DNA from: an uncultured Oscillospiraceae bacterium
Lineage (GTDB): Bacteria > Bacillota > Clostridia > Oscillospirales > Oscillospiraceae
Assembly: GCA_900763675.1 (NCBI GenBank)
Contig: CAAFLE010000083.1
Coordinates: 1 to 38,039, forward strand
DNA length: 38,039 nucleotides
Reading direction: 5' to 3'
Made by a program: the position numbers and the translations under genes. The number at the start of each line of letters is the position of its first letter. The first letter of the stretch is position 1. Of this stretch, positions 1-7,661 are shown one piece after another. The notes beneath the pieces were generated by a model that was not told the origin of the DNA, ran no database searches, and saw nothing but the letters and a program-made list of their open reading frames with translations.

Positions 1-448
1 ACGTATCTACGAAAACTGTGCCAAATATGTATAACAAGAAAGAACATATATACAATAAAGTTCTATTCTTCAATAAACAAAACGGAATAATCGCCACTGC
101 CAAAGCTGTTAAATACCACAGATACGCCGGCGTTTTAAATAGATAATCCTGAAAAGAAAAACCCTCTCTTTCGATGATCAAAGGTGTATATATAGCCAAC
201 CAAATTATTAGAATTGAAAGTATTCTCTTAAGAAACACTTTTAACACGGCACCGGAATCATTTTCTTTTAATCTGCAACTTAAGAACATACCGGAAACCA
301 CAAAAAAGAACGGAACCCCTAACCGGGATAAATATTGTCTTATTATTTCCAGAATAAAACTATTGGGGAAACGAATATGCAAAAAAGGGATGAAGCACGC
401 GAAAATCATTCGGTAAATCTCGATTCCTGAATACGTTCTTTTTTGCAT
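1..448 (-). CDS. Acyltransferase-3 family membrane protein (3' end beyond window)
   Basis: The minus strand is open from an ATG at 448 to the window edge, giving about 149 residues with no stop. The N-terminus reads MQKRTYSGIEIYRMIFACFI, followed by a hydrophobic stretch ending in ...FLHIRF and then FFFVVSGMFLS. This is the classic start of acyltransferase-3 (OafA/YrhL/WecH-like) proteins: a conserved N-terminal membrane helix with an H/R pair, then an 'FF(V)xSGF' helix. Several further hydrophobic segments follow (ILSILIIWLAIYTPLII; WYLTALAVAIIPFCLL). These integral membrane enzymes move acetyl or other acyl groups onto surface glycans or lipids. The ribosome binding site GGGGAGG lies about 8 nt upstream of the ATG. 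The gene is much more AT-rich than the rest of the window, which suggests recent acquisition. The C-terminal half lies outside the window, so intactness cannot be judged and the substrate is unknown. Confidence 0.8.
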   Translation of the reverse strand, partial: MQKRTYSGIEIYRMIFACFIPFLHIRFPNSFILEIIRQYLSRLGVPFFFVVSGMFLSCRLKENDSGAVLKVFLKRILSILIIWLAIYTPLIIEREGFSFQDYLFKTPAYLWYLTALAVAIIPFCLLKNRTLLYICSFLLYIFGTVFVDT

Positions 449-479
449 TCTCTGTCGTTCCTCCCCTTTTGGGACATCT

Positions 480-507
480 GCCTCCCTCTGATGAGGGAGG
501 CTTTTAT
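480..507 (+). repeat. GC-rich hairpin of extragenic palindrome type
   Basis: An 8-bp stem CCTCCCTC / GAGGGAGG with a TGAT loop is followed on the plus strand by CTTTTAT. It lies between the 3' end of the patatin fusion gene and the 5' end of the acyltransferase gene, both on the minus strand. The T-run is on the plus side, where no gene ends, so it is more likely a short relative of the CTCCCTT/AAGGGAG palindromic element at 35351-35466 than a dedicated terminator. It could still slow minus-strand transcription. Confidence 0.5.
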
Positions 508-532
508 CAAATTGTGCCGCTGACCGGGAGGC

Positions 533-3019
533 TTACAGATACCGGTCCAGCGCGTCCTTTGCCTTGTCCCAGCCGGAGCGGGCGCGGTCGATGATCTCGG
601 CGATGTCGCCGGTCCACTCCGCCACGCCGGCGGTGCGCTTGTGCGGCAGCTCGCCGGAGTTCCAGCGCTCGATGACGCTGCGGTACTGCGCCCGGGCGTT
701 TTTCACGCTGTCCTCCCACGAGAGATAGATCTTCTCGGACGCGCTCTCGCCGATGCGGGCGAAATACGCCCGGTCCACGCCCTCGCGCAGCAACGCCGCG
801 GCAAGCCCGTCGCCGCTCTCGGGGATGAGAATGCCGGTGTCGCCGTCCGTAATGCCCTCGGCGGCGCAGCTCCCGCCGATCAGCACGCTGCCAAGCGAAC
901 ACGCCGCCGCCTCGCGCACGACGAGACCGTTCGTGTCGAACGTCGAGGGGAAGAGCAGGAGATCGGCGCGGGTATACCAGGCGCGGATCGTGTCGCGGTC
1001 GCGCTCGGTGCCGGTAAAGCGGCACTTGTCGGTCAGACCGAGCTGCGCGGCGTATTCCTCCACGGCGGCGCGGTCCTGCCCGTCGCCGACGAACACCATG
1101 CAGAAATCGCCGCCGGCGTCGTTCACCTTTTTAAGACCGTCGAGAATGATGCGCAGACCCTTGTACCACATGATGCGCCCGATGAAGAGATACACCGGCT
1201 TATCCGAGGGCAGCGACCATTTGCGGCTGAGCGCATCGACCGCCGCGCCGGACGCCTTCCCGCGGGGCAGATCGACGCCATTCGGCATGACGATATAGTT
1301 GCCGGCGTAGCCGAGCGAGCGGAGGTTTTCACCCGCGCCGCGGCTCACGACCCACACCTCGTCGCACGCGGAGATGTTGCTCACAAGGAGCTTCACCGCC
1401 GCCTCCTGCAGGGTCTTTCCGCGGATCGCCTTGGCGATGTCAATATCGAATTTCGTGTGGTAGGTGAATACGACCGGCTTTTCGATCGCCTCGCGCAGAC
1501 TGCGGGCGAGCATCGTGGACACGACCGGGCAGTGCGAGTGGATGATGTCAAAATCCATCGCGGCAAGCTCCGCCACCGCGGCGGGGGCGAGCGGGTTTCC
1601 GGCGCGGTAGCCGGTCATTTTCGTCGTGTCGATGCTCGGATAGCGCACGACGGGGAAAGGGTAGTCGTCCACGACGCCCGGATACTCCGGCGTCGCCACG
1701 GCGCACAGCCCCTCGGTCTCGGTGAGGATCTTCGCATAGTTCACCACGGCGTTGGCGACGCCGTCCACGACCGGCGGGAACGAGTCGTTCATCAGACACA
1801 CGTTCAGCGCGTCAGGATCGCCGTCGGTGCGGCGGCGGTTCGTCGTGGCGCGTTTTCTGCCGAGCAGCGCCGGGGCGGGACGCGCCGTCGCGCCCTGCCG
1901 GGCGAGCTTACGGGCGGCAAGCGGCTCGGCGAACGCCGCGGCGAGCGCGGCTTCTCCGCCGGCAAGCTCAAGCAGCGCGTCCGCCGTGAGAATCTGCCAC
2001 GGATCGACGCCCTTCTGCTCTGCGGCGGATTCCAGCAGCGCCACGAGAAGATCGGTATAATCGCCCTTTTCGGCGTCGAGCCGCTTGGCGAGCGCGGGGA
2101 GCTGCTTTTCGCACAGCGAGCGCAGACTCACGCTCTCGCCCGCCGAGGCGGCGTCCGCGAGCAGCGAGAGCGATTTCTCCTCGTCCCAATCGCAGTCTAC
2201 ATAGTACTTCGTGCCGCGCAGACCGTAGAGAAAGCGCTGCATATCGAAATATCCGGCGCGGAGATTCATCCGGCTCTGCTCCGGCTCGAATTCGAGCGTG
2301 CTGCCGAGATCGGCGGTCGGCTCGACGGTATAGACCCGCGTATCGTCCGGGATCTTCACCGACCGCTCCACGCCGATGCCGAACAGGCGCAGCGCGAGAA
2401 TGTCCTTGTAGCCGTGTTCGATCAGCACGTGCAGCGGCAGCACGTCGCGCAGTCCGCCGTCGGCATAGCGCTTGCCGCCGAGCTTTTCGCTGCGGAACAC
2501 CGGCAGATACGCGCTCGCAAGCAGCATATCGCAGAGCGTCCCCTCCGGCAGGTCCTTTGCCCGCAGCTCGAGCAGCTTCCCGTCCGAGAGCGAGAACGTG
2601 TCGATAAAAAGCTCCACCGGGGAATCGCGCACCGTTTTCTCGTCCACCGTCTCCGCGATCCACTCGCGCAGCGGCGTCACGTCAAAGCCGCGGTTCTTGA
2701 CGACCTCAAGCATCTGCTGCGCCACGCCGTCCAGCTCGTCGAGCCGGACGCCGCCCTTTAAAAGACGCGACATCGTCTCGTCGTCCACGTCCATGACCTG
2801 CGAGTAACGGATGTTCTCCCAGATGTTTTCCGCCTTTTCGAGATCGCCCATGACAATGAGCGAGCCGTTGAGCGCTCCGACGGACGTGCCTGCCACGGCA
2901 TCGATCTTCACGCCCGCCTCGCGCAGCGCTTTCCACGCGCCGATCTGGTATGCGCCCTTCGCCCCGCCGCCTTCAAGCGCGAGAGCGTAGGAGCGGGATG
3001 TGTCCAAGCGTAGCTTCAT
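533..3019 (-). CDS. Fused patatin-like phospholipase / GT4 glycosyltransferase
   Basis: The protein is 828 residues from the ATG at 3019. The N-terminal ~300 residues are a patatin domain: oxyanion loop GGGAKG at 18-23, nucleophile elbow GTSVG with Ser46, and the dyad aspartate in ADGG at Asp187. A basic Ala/Arg-rich linker (about 366-402) leads to a GT-B glycosyltransferase family 4 domain from about 404 (NVCLMNDSFPPVVDG), with the donor-lobe signature FPSTFDTNGLVVREAAAC. There, the first Glu of the usual EX7E is Asp. Patatins hydrolyse acyl esters of membrane lipids, and related GT4 enzymes add sugars to diacylglycerol, so a lipid-remodelling enzyme is a fair inference. The start is chosen because AAGGAGG sits 11 nt upstream; an in-frame ATG at 3049 lies upstream of that site. 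No signal peptide or membrane helix is seen, so it should be cytosolic or peripheral. It follows the ldh2-like gene by 59 nt. Confidence 0.85.
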   Translation of the reverse strand: MKLRLDTSRSYALALEGGGAKGAYQIGAWKALREAGVKIDAVAGTSVGALNGSLIVMGDLEKAENIWENIRYSQVMDVDDETMSRLLKGGVRLDELDGVAQQMLEVVKNRGFDVTPLREWIAETVDEKTVRDSPVELFIDTFSLSDGKLLELRAKDLPEGTLCDMLLASAYLPVFRSEKLGGKRYADGGLRDVLPLHVLIEHGYKDILALRLFGIGVERSVKIPDDTRVYTVEPTADLGSTLEFEPEQSRMNLRAGYFDMQRFLYGLRGTKYYVDCDWDEEKSLSLLADAASAGESVSLRSLCEKQLPALAKRLDAEKGDYTDLLVALLESAAEQKGVDPWQILTADALLELAGGEAALAAAFAEPLAARKLARQGATARPAPALLGRKRATTNRRRTDGDPDALNVCLMNDSFPPVVDGVANAVVNYAKILTETEGLCAVATPEYPGVVDDYPFPVVRYPSIDTTKMTGYRAGNPLAPAAVAELAAMDFDIIHSHCPVVSTMLARSLREAIEKPVVFTYHTKFDIDIAKAIRGKTLQEAAVKLLVSNISACDEVWVVSRGAGENLRSLGYAGNYIVMPNGVDLPRGKASGAAVDALSRKWSLPSDKPVYLFIGRIMWYKGLRIILDGLKKVNDAGGDFCMVFVGDGQDRAAVEEYAAQLGLTDKCRFTGTERDRDTIRAWYTRADLLLFPSTFDTNGLVVREAAACSLGSVLIGGSCAAEGITDGDTGILIPESGDGLAAALLREGVDRAYFARIGESASEKIYLSWEDSVKNARAQYRSVIERWNSGELPHKRTAGVAEWTGDIAEIIDRARSGWDKAKDALDRYL

Positions 3020-3045
3020 AGGGGGATGAGCCTCCTTTGTCAAAG

Positions 3046-3084
3046 TCATAGTATAGTCATAGCGCGTTCATAGTCATATCATAG
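3046..3084. repeat. Four TCATAG repeats at exact 11-bp spacing
   Basis: TCATAG occurs at 3046, 3057, 3068 and 3079, each start exactly 11 bp after the last, with variable 5-bp spacers. The array overlaps the stop codon of the Ldh2-family gene (TGA at 3079-3081) and ends just before the Shine-Dalgarno of the patatin fusion gene. One helical turn of spacing would put all copies on the same face of the DNA. A closely related pair occurs at 31971-31987. The function is unknown. Confidence 0.7.
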
Positions 3085-4128
3085 CCGCTCCGCGCAGTCA
3101 AGCTCCGCGGCAAGCGCGTTGAGCGTTTCGCGCAGCGCCGGGGACACCGGCACGCCGTTTCTCTCCCGTTCGGCGGCGCGGCGCTCCTCGATCTCGCCGG
3201 GGAGCAGGATCTCGCCGTCCGGCTGCGCCGGGGTGAGCGAGGTGACGCGGGAAAGACTTTCCTCGCACAGCCGTTCAAATTCCGAAAGCGGCAGGAAGCG
3301 CCGTATGTCCACGCAGCCGAAGATCTGCCCCGTCCCCGCCGGGCGGGAGAGTTCGGTGAGCAGACCCGTTCCGCCGAGAGCGCCGCTGCCGGTAAGCACG
3401 GCGCACAGCAGCTCCACAAAGATCGCCAGCCCCGAACCCTTCATCCCGCCGATGGGGAAGAGAGAGCCGCCGTCGAGAACGGCGTTCGGGTCGGTCGTCG
3501 GGGCGCCGTGCGCGTCCAGACCCCACGTGTCGGGGATGCGCTCGCCGTTGAGCGCAGCGAGACGGACCTTGCCGCGGGCGACGGTGGAAAGCGCCATGTC
3601 GAGCGCGAGCGGCGGCTTGCTTTGGCTGCGCGGCAGCGCGAGACAGAGCGGGTCCGTGCCGAGCAGCGCCTCGCGGGCTTGGTACGGCGTCATGGCTTTC
3701 GGCGCGTCGGAGAGATTGAAGGCGAAAAAGCCGCGCTGCGCCGACGGCAGGGCGTACCATGCGCCCGTGCCGAAGTGGTTGGAGTTTGCGACCGCGACGA
3801 AGGAAACGCCGTATTTACCGGCAAGCTCCTCCGCCTTGTCCGCCGCCTTCCGCCCGGCAAGCTGACCGAGACCGTTCTGCGCGTCGAGCCGCGCCGTGCC
3901 GCCGGACTCCATCGTGAACGGCATGGGAACGTTCATCGCCGTCGCCCCGCAGCGGAGCCGGGCGATATACTGCGGCAGGCGCATCAGCCCGTGCGAGGAA
4001 ACGCCCCGGCACTCGGCAAATACGATGCTGTCGGTCAAAAGCGCGGCGTCGGGCGCGGAAAGCCCGGCGGCGCGGCAGAGCGCTTCGGAGAACGTCCGCA
4101 GCGTTTCGGTACGGCACAGCGGCGTCAT
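3079..4128 (-). CDS. Ldh2/malate-L-lactate dehydrogenase family oxidoreductase
   Basis: The protein is 349 residues, normal for the Ldh2 (YlbC/MdH-like) family of NAD(P)-dependent 2-hydroxy-acid dehydrogenases, which are unrelated to classical LDH. Family hallmarks are present: the N-terminal helical segment with SSHGLMRLPQY, the nicotinamide-site motif VANSNHFGTGAWY, and the MKGSGLAIFVELLCAVLTG helix. Members oxidise malate, lactate, ureidoglycolate, sulfolactate or imino acids; the substrate here cannot be assigned. The start ATG at 4128 overlaps the upstream U32 stop as ATGA and has GGAGGT six nt before it, so the two genes are translationally coupled. Transcription probably comes from the promoter at 5088-5116. 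No odd residues were noted. Confidence 0.88.
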   Translation of the reverse strand: MTPLCRTETLRTFSEALCRAAGLSAPDAALLTDSIVFAECRGVSSHGLMRLPQYIARLRCGATAMNVPMPFTMESGGTARLDAQNGLGQLAGRKAADKAEELAGKYGVSFVAVANSNHFGTGAWYALPSAQRGFFAFNLSDAPKAMTPYQAREALLGTDPLCLALPRSQSKPPLALDMALSTVARGKVRLAALNGERIPDTWGLDAHGAPTTDPNAVLDGGSLFPIGGMKGSGLAIFVELLCAVLTGSGALGGTGLLTELSRPAGTGQIFGCVDIRRFLPLSEFERLCEESLSRVTSLTPAQPDGEILLPGEIEERRAAERERNGVPVSPALRETLNALAAELDCAERL

Positions 4129-5060
4129 AGCGATACCTCCGCTTCGGCGACCATGCCCCTGCCCTCGCCGGGGGCGAGCTGGCGCTCCCCGGGGCAGTAG
4201 CGCTCCAGCATTTCCAGCACGATCGCCGCCTGCCGCGCCATGCGCACGGCGTCCTCCTCCGTGGGCAGCGAGCCGTGGGCAGAGAGAGCGCTGTTGCCGG
4301 TTTTGAGATACACAGGGGCGCAGCAGCGCACGATCTCGGGCGCTTCGTACGTGCGGATGAATCCGCCGGACGATTCGGGACAGTCGGTATGGACGTCGAG
4401 CGGCACATCGACCGCGGCGCGGAGAGCGCAGAGCATATCGAGCGAAAGATCGCGCACGGGATTGATGCTGTCCGCGCCGCACCGTTCGAGCAGACGGAAC
4501 GACGCGCCGTTGCCATGACCGCAGTGGGCGCTAATCTTGAGAACGGTGTCCGCAGGCAGCTCGCCGGAGCGCCGCGCCTCGTTCAGCACCCAGAGCAGTC
4601 CCTCGTCGTACACGAGCAGCCCCCGGATGCCGAGCTCGCATACACGCTTGGCGTCCTCGAGCGCTCGGACAAGCTGTTCCTCGCCGCGCAGCCGGTAGCC
4701 GACGGTCGCGCCCTGCCGCGAGAGCCGCGTGGCGGACGTGTCGTAGGCGGCGCGGGGTCCGATCGAAACGGTGAGCGCTGCGCCTTCGCCGCGGCAGAGC
4801 GCGGCGTATTCTTTAAGCTCCTGCCGGGTGTGGCGGAACGCGCCGAGCGTTTCGTCCATACGGTTGACCGTGACGCCGAGCCGCCCCGCCTCGCGCAGCA
4901 GCGCCTTCGCCGCGGCGGCGGTGTTCACCGTGGGGACCTCGATCCCGAACCGCGCCCCGCCGGGAAACGCGGCGTTCGACGCGGGGAGATCGTGCAGATC
5001 GCCCCCCGGCAGACCCAGCCGGCGCAGAAAAGCTCTCGATTCTTCCATCATAAACGGCAT
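4125..5060 (-). CDS. Peptidase U32-like TIM-barrel protein
   Basis: About 311 residues resembling the U32-peptidase-related branch of TIM-barrel proteins, with motifs GIEVPTVNT, YDEGLLWVLNEAR, LKISAHCGHGN, GADSINPVRDLSL and VDVPLDVHTDCP in family order. This branch is annotated 'U32 family peptidase', but members rarely have proven protease activity; other U32 relatives act in RNA hydroxylation or ubiquinone synthesis. The true role and substrate are unknown. An ATG at 5099 lies inside the -10/-35 region of a good promoter and is unlikely. In-frame ATGs at 5060, 5051 and 5048 remain; the weak GAGG is too close to the first, so 5051 is also plausible. It is first gene of an operon with the Ldh2 dehydrogenase, which suggests a joint role in a small hydroxy-acid or cofactor pathway. 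Confidence 0.72.
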   Translation of the reverse strand: MPFMMEESRAFLRRLGLPGGDLHDLPASNAAFPGGARFGIEVPTVNTAAAAKALLREAGRLGVTVNRMDETLGAFRHTRQELKEYAALCRGEGAALTVSIGPRAAYDTSATRLSRQGATVGYRLRGEEQLVRALEDAKRVCELGIRGLLVYDEGLLWVLNEARRSGELPADTVLKISAHCGHGNGASFRLLERCGADSINPVRDLSLDMLCALRAAVDVPLDVHTDCPESSGGFIRTYEAPEIVRCCAPVYLKTGNSALSAHGSLPTEEDAVRMARQAAIVLEMLERYCPGERQLAPGEGRGMVAEAEVSL

Positions 5061-5087
5061 CGCCTCGTTTTCTTCAGATACGGAGAA

Positions 5088-5116
5088 ATTATACCGCATC
5101 TTTCGGCGGTTGAAAA
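5088..5116 (-). promoter_or_regulatory. Promoter of the U32-ldh2 operon
   Basis: On the minus strand a perfect TATAAT (plus 5088-5093) lies 17 bp downstream of TTTTCA (plus 5111-5116; 4/6 match). Transcription would begin near 5081, which excludes the upstream ATG at 5099 as start codon. Confidence 0.7.
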
Positions 5117-5144
5117 GACCTTGTTGCCCGCCGTCTCCGAATAG

Positions 5145-5178
5145 AAAAAATCCTCCGCACGAGCGATCGTGCGGAGGA
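5145..5178 (-). terminator. Intrinsic terminator of mgtE-mrp
   Basis: A perfect 12-bp stem TCCTCCGCACGA / TCGTGCGGAGGA (5151-5162 and 5167-5178) with a 4-nt loop is followed, reading on the minus strand, by six T. It lies 28 nt past the mrp stop. Confidence 0.93.
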
Positions 5179-5205
5179 CAGAATATATATTTTTTTGCCG
5201 GAAGC

Positions 5206-6030
5206 TCAGAGCTTTTCCACGGCGTCCGCCATGGCGTCGAGCCAGTCGCCCGAAAAAACCTCCATGAGTCCGCCGTCCGAGCAGGCGGCGAGCCGCGGGT
5301 CGATCGGGAGCTTGGCGACGTTGGGGATGCTGTGCATCGCGGCGAGACCGTCGGCGCGGCTCTGCCCGAAAATTTCGTGCTTTGCGCCGCAGTCGGGGCA
5401 GACGTAGTAGGACATATTCTCGACGAGACCGAGAACGTTCTTTTTCATCATCGCCGCCATGTTGACCGCCTTTTCCACGATCATGCCGACCAGCTCCTGC
5501 GGGCTTGCCACGACGATAACGCCGTCCACCGGCAGCGACTGGAACACCGTCAGCGGCACGTCGCCCGTTCCGGGAGGCATATCCACGAACATATAGTCCA
5601 CGTCGCCCCAATGCACGTCCGTCCAGAACTGATTGACGACGCCCGCGATCACGGGACCGCGCCAGAGCACCGGCTCCGTCTCTTTTTCGAGCAGGAGGTT
5701 GATGCTCATGATCTTGATGCCCGTGTGGGATTCCAGCGGCTCGATGCCGTTTTCGCTCTGGTAGCAGTTGCCGTGGACGTTGAACGCCTTCGGGATGGAG
5801 GGACCGGTGATGTCGGCGTCAAGGATGGCGGTCTTGTAGCCGCGGCGCTGCATAAGCACCGCGAGCATCGACGTGACCATCGACTTGCCGACGCCGCCCT
5901 TGCCGCTCACGACGGCGATGACCTTGCCGACGCGGGAGGCGCTGTTCAGCGGCTGAAGAAGGCTCTGCGGTTCGGTGCGCTCGCCGCAGGACGAGCCGCA
6001 GGTCGAACAATCGTGCGTACATTCGCTCAT
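5206..6030 (-). CDS. mrp: Mrp/NBP35-family Fe-S cluster carrier ATPase
   Basis: The protein is 274 residues and belongs to the Mrp/ApbC/NBP35 P-loop family, which carries and delivers [4Fe-4S] clusters to apo-proteins in the cytosol. It shows the deviant Walker A GKGGVGKS (43-50) with the extra Lys typical of the MinD/Mrp group, a Walker B-like segment (FVDMPPGTGD, about 148-157) and the bridging cluster motif CPDC (211-214). The N-terminus also has C4, C8, C11 and C15, matching the extra N-terminal cluster of NBP35-like proteins common in anaerobes. RBS AAGGAGA lies upstream. It sits 34 nt behind mgtE and is probably co-transcribed, ending at the 5151-5178 terminator. Many Fe-S enzymes, including the molybdoenzyme pair in this window, are possible clients, but nothing links them directly. 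Confidence 0.93.
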   Translation of the reverse strand: MSECTHDCSTCGSSCGERTEPQSLLQPLNSASRVGKVIAVVSGKGGVGKSMVTSMLAVLMQRRGYKTAILDADITGPSIPKAFNVHGNCYQSENGIEPLESHTGIKIMSINLLLEKETEPVLWRGPVIAGVVNQFWTDVHWGDVDYMFVDMPPGTGDVPLTVFQSLPVDGVIVVASPQELVGMIVEKAVNMAAMMKKNVLGLVENMSYYVCPDCGAKHEIFGQSRADGLAAMHSIPNVAKLPIDPRLAACSDGGLMEVFSGDWLDAMADAVEKL

Positions 6031-6064
6031 AATAGAAAAATCTCCTTGGATGTGATAAACGGAT

Positions 6065-7435
6065 TTATAACCCCAGCAGGGCGGACGCGATGGAAAAATA
6101 GATCAGCAGCGACAGCACGTCCACGATCGTCGTGATGAACGGGCTTGCCATGACCGCCGGGTCGAACCCCAGCTTTTCCGCGAGGATCGGCAACGAGCAG
6201 CCAACGAGCTTTGCAATGAATACGACGCATACAAGCGTCAGACAAACGACCGCCGCGACGAGCGCCGTGACGCCGTTATGGAGCAGCAGATTGTCCACAA
6301 GCATCATTTTGACGAAGTTTGCGCCCGCAAGACACGCGCCGCAGAGAACGCTCACGCGGATCTCCTTCCAGACCACCGCCCAGAGATCGGAAAACTCGAT
6401 CTCGCCGAGAGCCAGACCGCGGATGACCGCGACGGACGCCTGCGTGCCGCTGTTGCCGCCGGTGCCGGAGAGCATCGGGATGAACGACGACAGCACAAGA
6501 CACGCCGCAAGCTGGTTTTGGAAGTGGTTGATGATCAGTCCCGTGAACGTCGCCGAGAGCATGAGAATGAGCAGCCACGGGATCCGCGCCTTCCATGTTT
6601 CGACCACGCCCGTATAGAGATACGGACGCTCCGAGGGCGCCATGCCTGCCATCTTTTCAATATCCTCGGTCGCCTCCTCCTCCATGACGTCGATGGCGTC
6701 GTCTACGGTGACGATGCCGACGAGGCGGTTTTCGGTGTCCACGACCGGGAGCGCATTGAAATTGTACTTGGAGAACATCTGCGCGACCGTTTCCTGGTCC
6801 TCCGACGTCGTGACGGAGATGACGTTCGGCTCCATGATGTCCTCGATGACATCGTCGTCGTCCGCGAGGATCAGCGTGCGCAGCGAAAGTGCGCCGATGA
6901 GCCGGCCGCGGTCGGTCACATAGCAGGTGTTGATCGTTTCCTTATCGACGCCCGTGCGCTTGATGCGCTTCGTCGCTTCCTCCACGGTCATCTGCGGACG
7001 GAGGGAAACGAACTCCGTCGTCATGATGCTGCCGGCGCTGTCCTCCGGGTAGCGCAGTATCTCGTTGATCATGCGGCGCATATCGGGGTCCGCCTGCCGG
7101 AGAATGCGCTTGACGACGTTCGCGGGCATCTCCTCCACGAGATCGACCGCGTCGTCTACGTACAGCTCGTCCACGACCTCCTTCAGCTCGGTGTCGGAAA
7201 AGCCGCGGATGAGCAGCTCCTGCTGCTCGGGCTGCATTTCAACGAACGTCTCCGCCGCCAGCTCCTTCGGCAGCAGCCGGAACAGGAGCGGCAGGGCAAG
7301 CTCGTCCGTTTCTTCAAAAACCGCCGCCACGTCCGCCGGGTTCATCGTGACGAGAATGTCCCGGAGCGTGGCATATTTTTTCCCCTCGATCAGCGCGGAG
7401 AGCGTGCTTTCGAGAGTTACGGTAGTCTCTGCCAT
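6065..7435 (-). CDS. mgtE: MgtE-type magnesium transporter
   Basis: The protein is 456 residues with the full MgtE layout: a helical N domain (about 1-130, including ELVVDELYVDDAVDL-like repeats), a tandem CBS pair (about 135-255, with MTTEFVSLRP and VISVTTSEDQETVAQMF starts), a plug helix, then five membrane helices from about 285. The pore region carries SGTGGNSGTQASV and the C-terminal FDPAVMASPFITT, both conserved for Mg2+ passage. Family members are homodimeric Mg2+ channels gated by Mg2+ binding in the cytosolic domains. RBS AAGGAGGT precedes the ATG. It is transcribed from the strong promoter at 7608-7636 through a long structured leader, so RNA-level control by Mg2+ or another ion is likely but not shown. 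The mrp gene follows by 34 nt. Confidence 0.95.
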   Translation of the reverse strand: MAETTVTLESTLSALIEGKKYATLRDILVTMNPADVAAVFEETDELALPLLFRLLPKELAAETFVEMQPEQQELLIRGFSDTELKEVVDELYVDDAVDLVEEMPANVVKRILRQADPDMRRMINEILRYPEDSAGSIMTTEFVSLRPQMTVEEATKRIKRTGVDKETINTCYVTDRGRLIGALSLRTLILADDDDVIEDIMEPNVISVTTSEDQETVAQMFSKYNFNALPVVDTENRLVGIVTVDDAIDVMEEEATEDIEKMAGMAPSERPYLYTGVVETWKARIPWLLILMLSATFTGLIINHFQNQLAACLVLSSFIPMLSGTGGNSGTQASVAVIRGLALGEIEFSDLWAVVWKEIRVSVLCGACLAGANFVKMMLVDNLLLHNGVTALVAAVVCLTLVCVVFIAKLVGCSLPILAEKLGFDPAVMASPFITTIVDVLSLLIYFSIASALLGL

Positions 7436-7440
7436 GGGTC

Positions 7441-7601
7441 TTACCTCCTTATCGTTTTCGGGTAAGACACAGGAGAGACGATTATGCGCCGGCGGTCACA
7501 GATGCCGGCGATCTGTCCATCGACAATCGTCCCTCGCCTGTGCCGCTGGTACTGTGACCGGATTCCATGACCTTCACCTCACAAAAATCAAATGTTTCAA
7601 C
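7441..7601 (-). promoter_or_regulatory. Structured ~160-nt 5' leader of mgtE, candidate riboregulator
   Basis: Between the promoter and the mgtE RBS, the minus-strand transcript can form nested stems: GGUGAAG with CUUACC as a closing pair, and a long imperfect stem pairing GGCACAGGCGAGGGACGAUU with AAUCGUCUCUCCUGUGUC. Inside it, ACAGAU/AUCUGU can pair. That competes with GGUCACAG/CUGUGACC, in which the same CUGU is used by an upstream strand, and GCCGGC occurs twice. Mutually exclusive helices suggest a switch. The conserved core of the Mg2+ M-box (ykoK) riboswitch was looked for by eye and not recognised. No U-run terminator is evident before the RBS, so control, if any, may be at translation. 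Confidence 0.5.
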
Positions 7602-7607
7602 TTATTT

Positions 7608-7636
7608 ATTATATGCCCAAACGCCGCGCAAGTCAA
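7608..7636 (-). promoter_or_regulatory. Promoter of mgtE-mrp
   Basis: Minus-strand TTGACT (plus 7631-7636) and a perfect TATAAT (plus 7608-7613) are separated by exactly 17 bp. Predicted transcription start is near 7601, giving a ~165-nt leader before the mgtE ATG. Confidence 0.85.
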
Positions 7637-7661
7637 ACCGAAACGGGCGCTTTTTTCCGAT

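Noticed and set aside
641..2761. Long plus-strand open frame (about 700 codons) opposite the patatin/glycosyltransferase gene
   Set aside because: Arg/His/Ala-rich composition typical of the antisense of GC-rich genes; no domain motif, while the minus strand has two complete families.
3046..3084. CRISPR-like or replication-origin iteron array
   Set aside because: Units are only 11 bp with a 6-bp core, far too short for CRISPR, and there is no AT-rich unwinding region, replication gene or DnaA box nearby.
7441..7601. Standard M-box Mg2+ riboswitch upstream of mgtE
   Set aside because: The conserved core of that class was not found by eye; reported as an unclassified structured leader instead.
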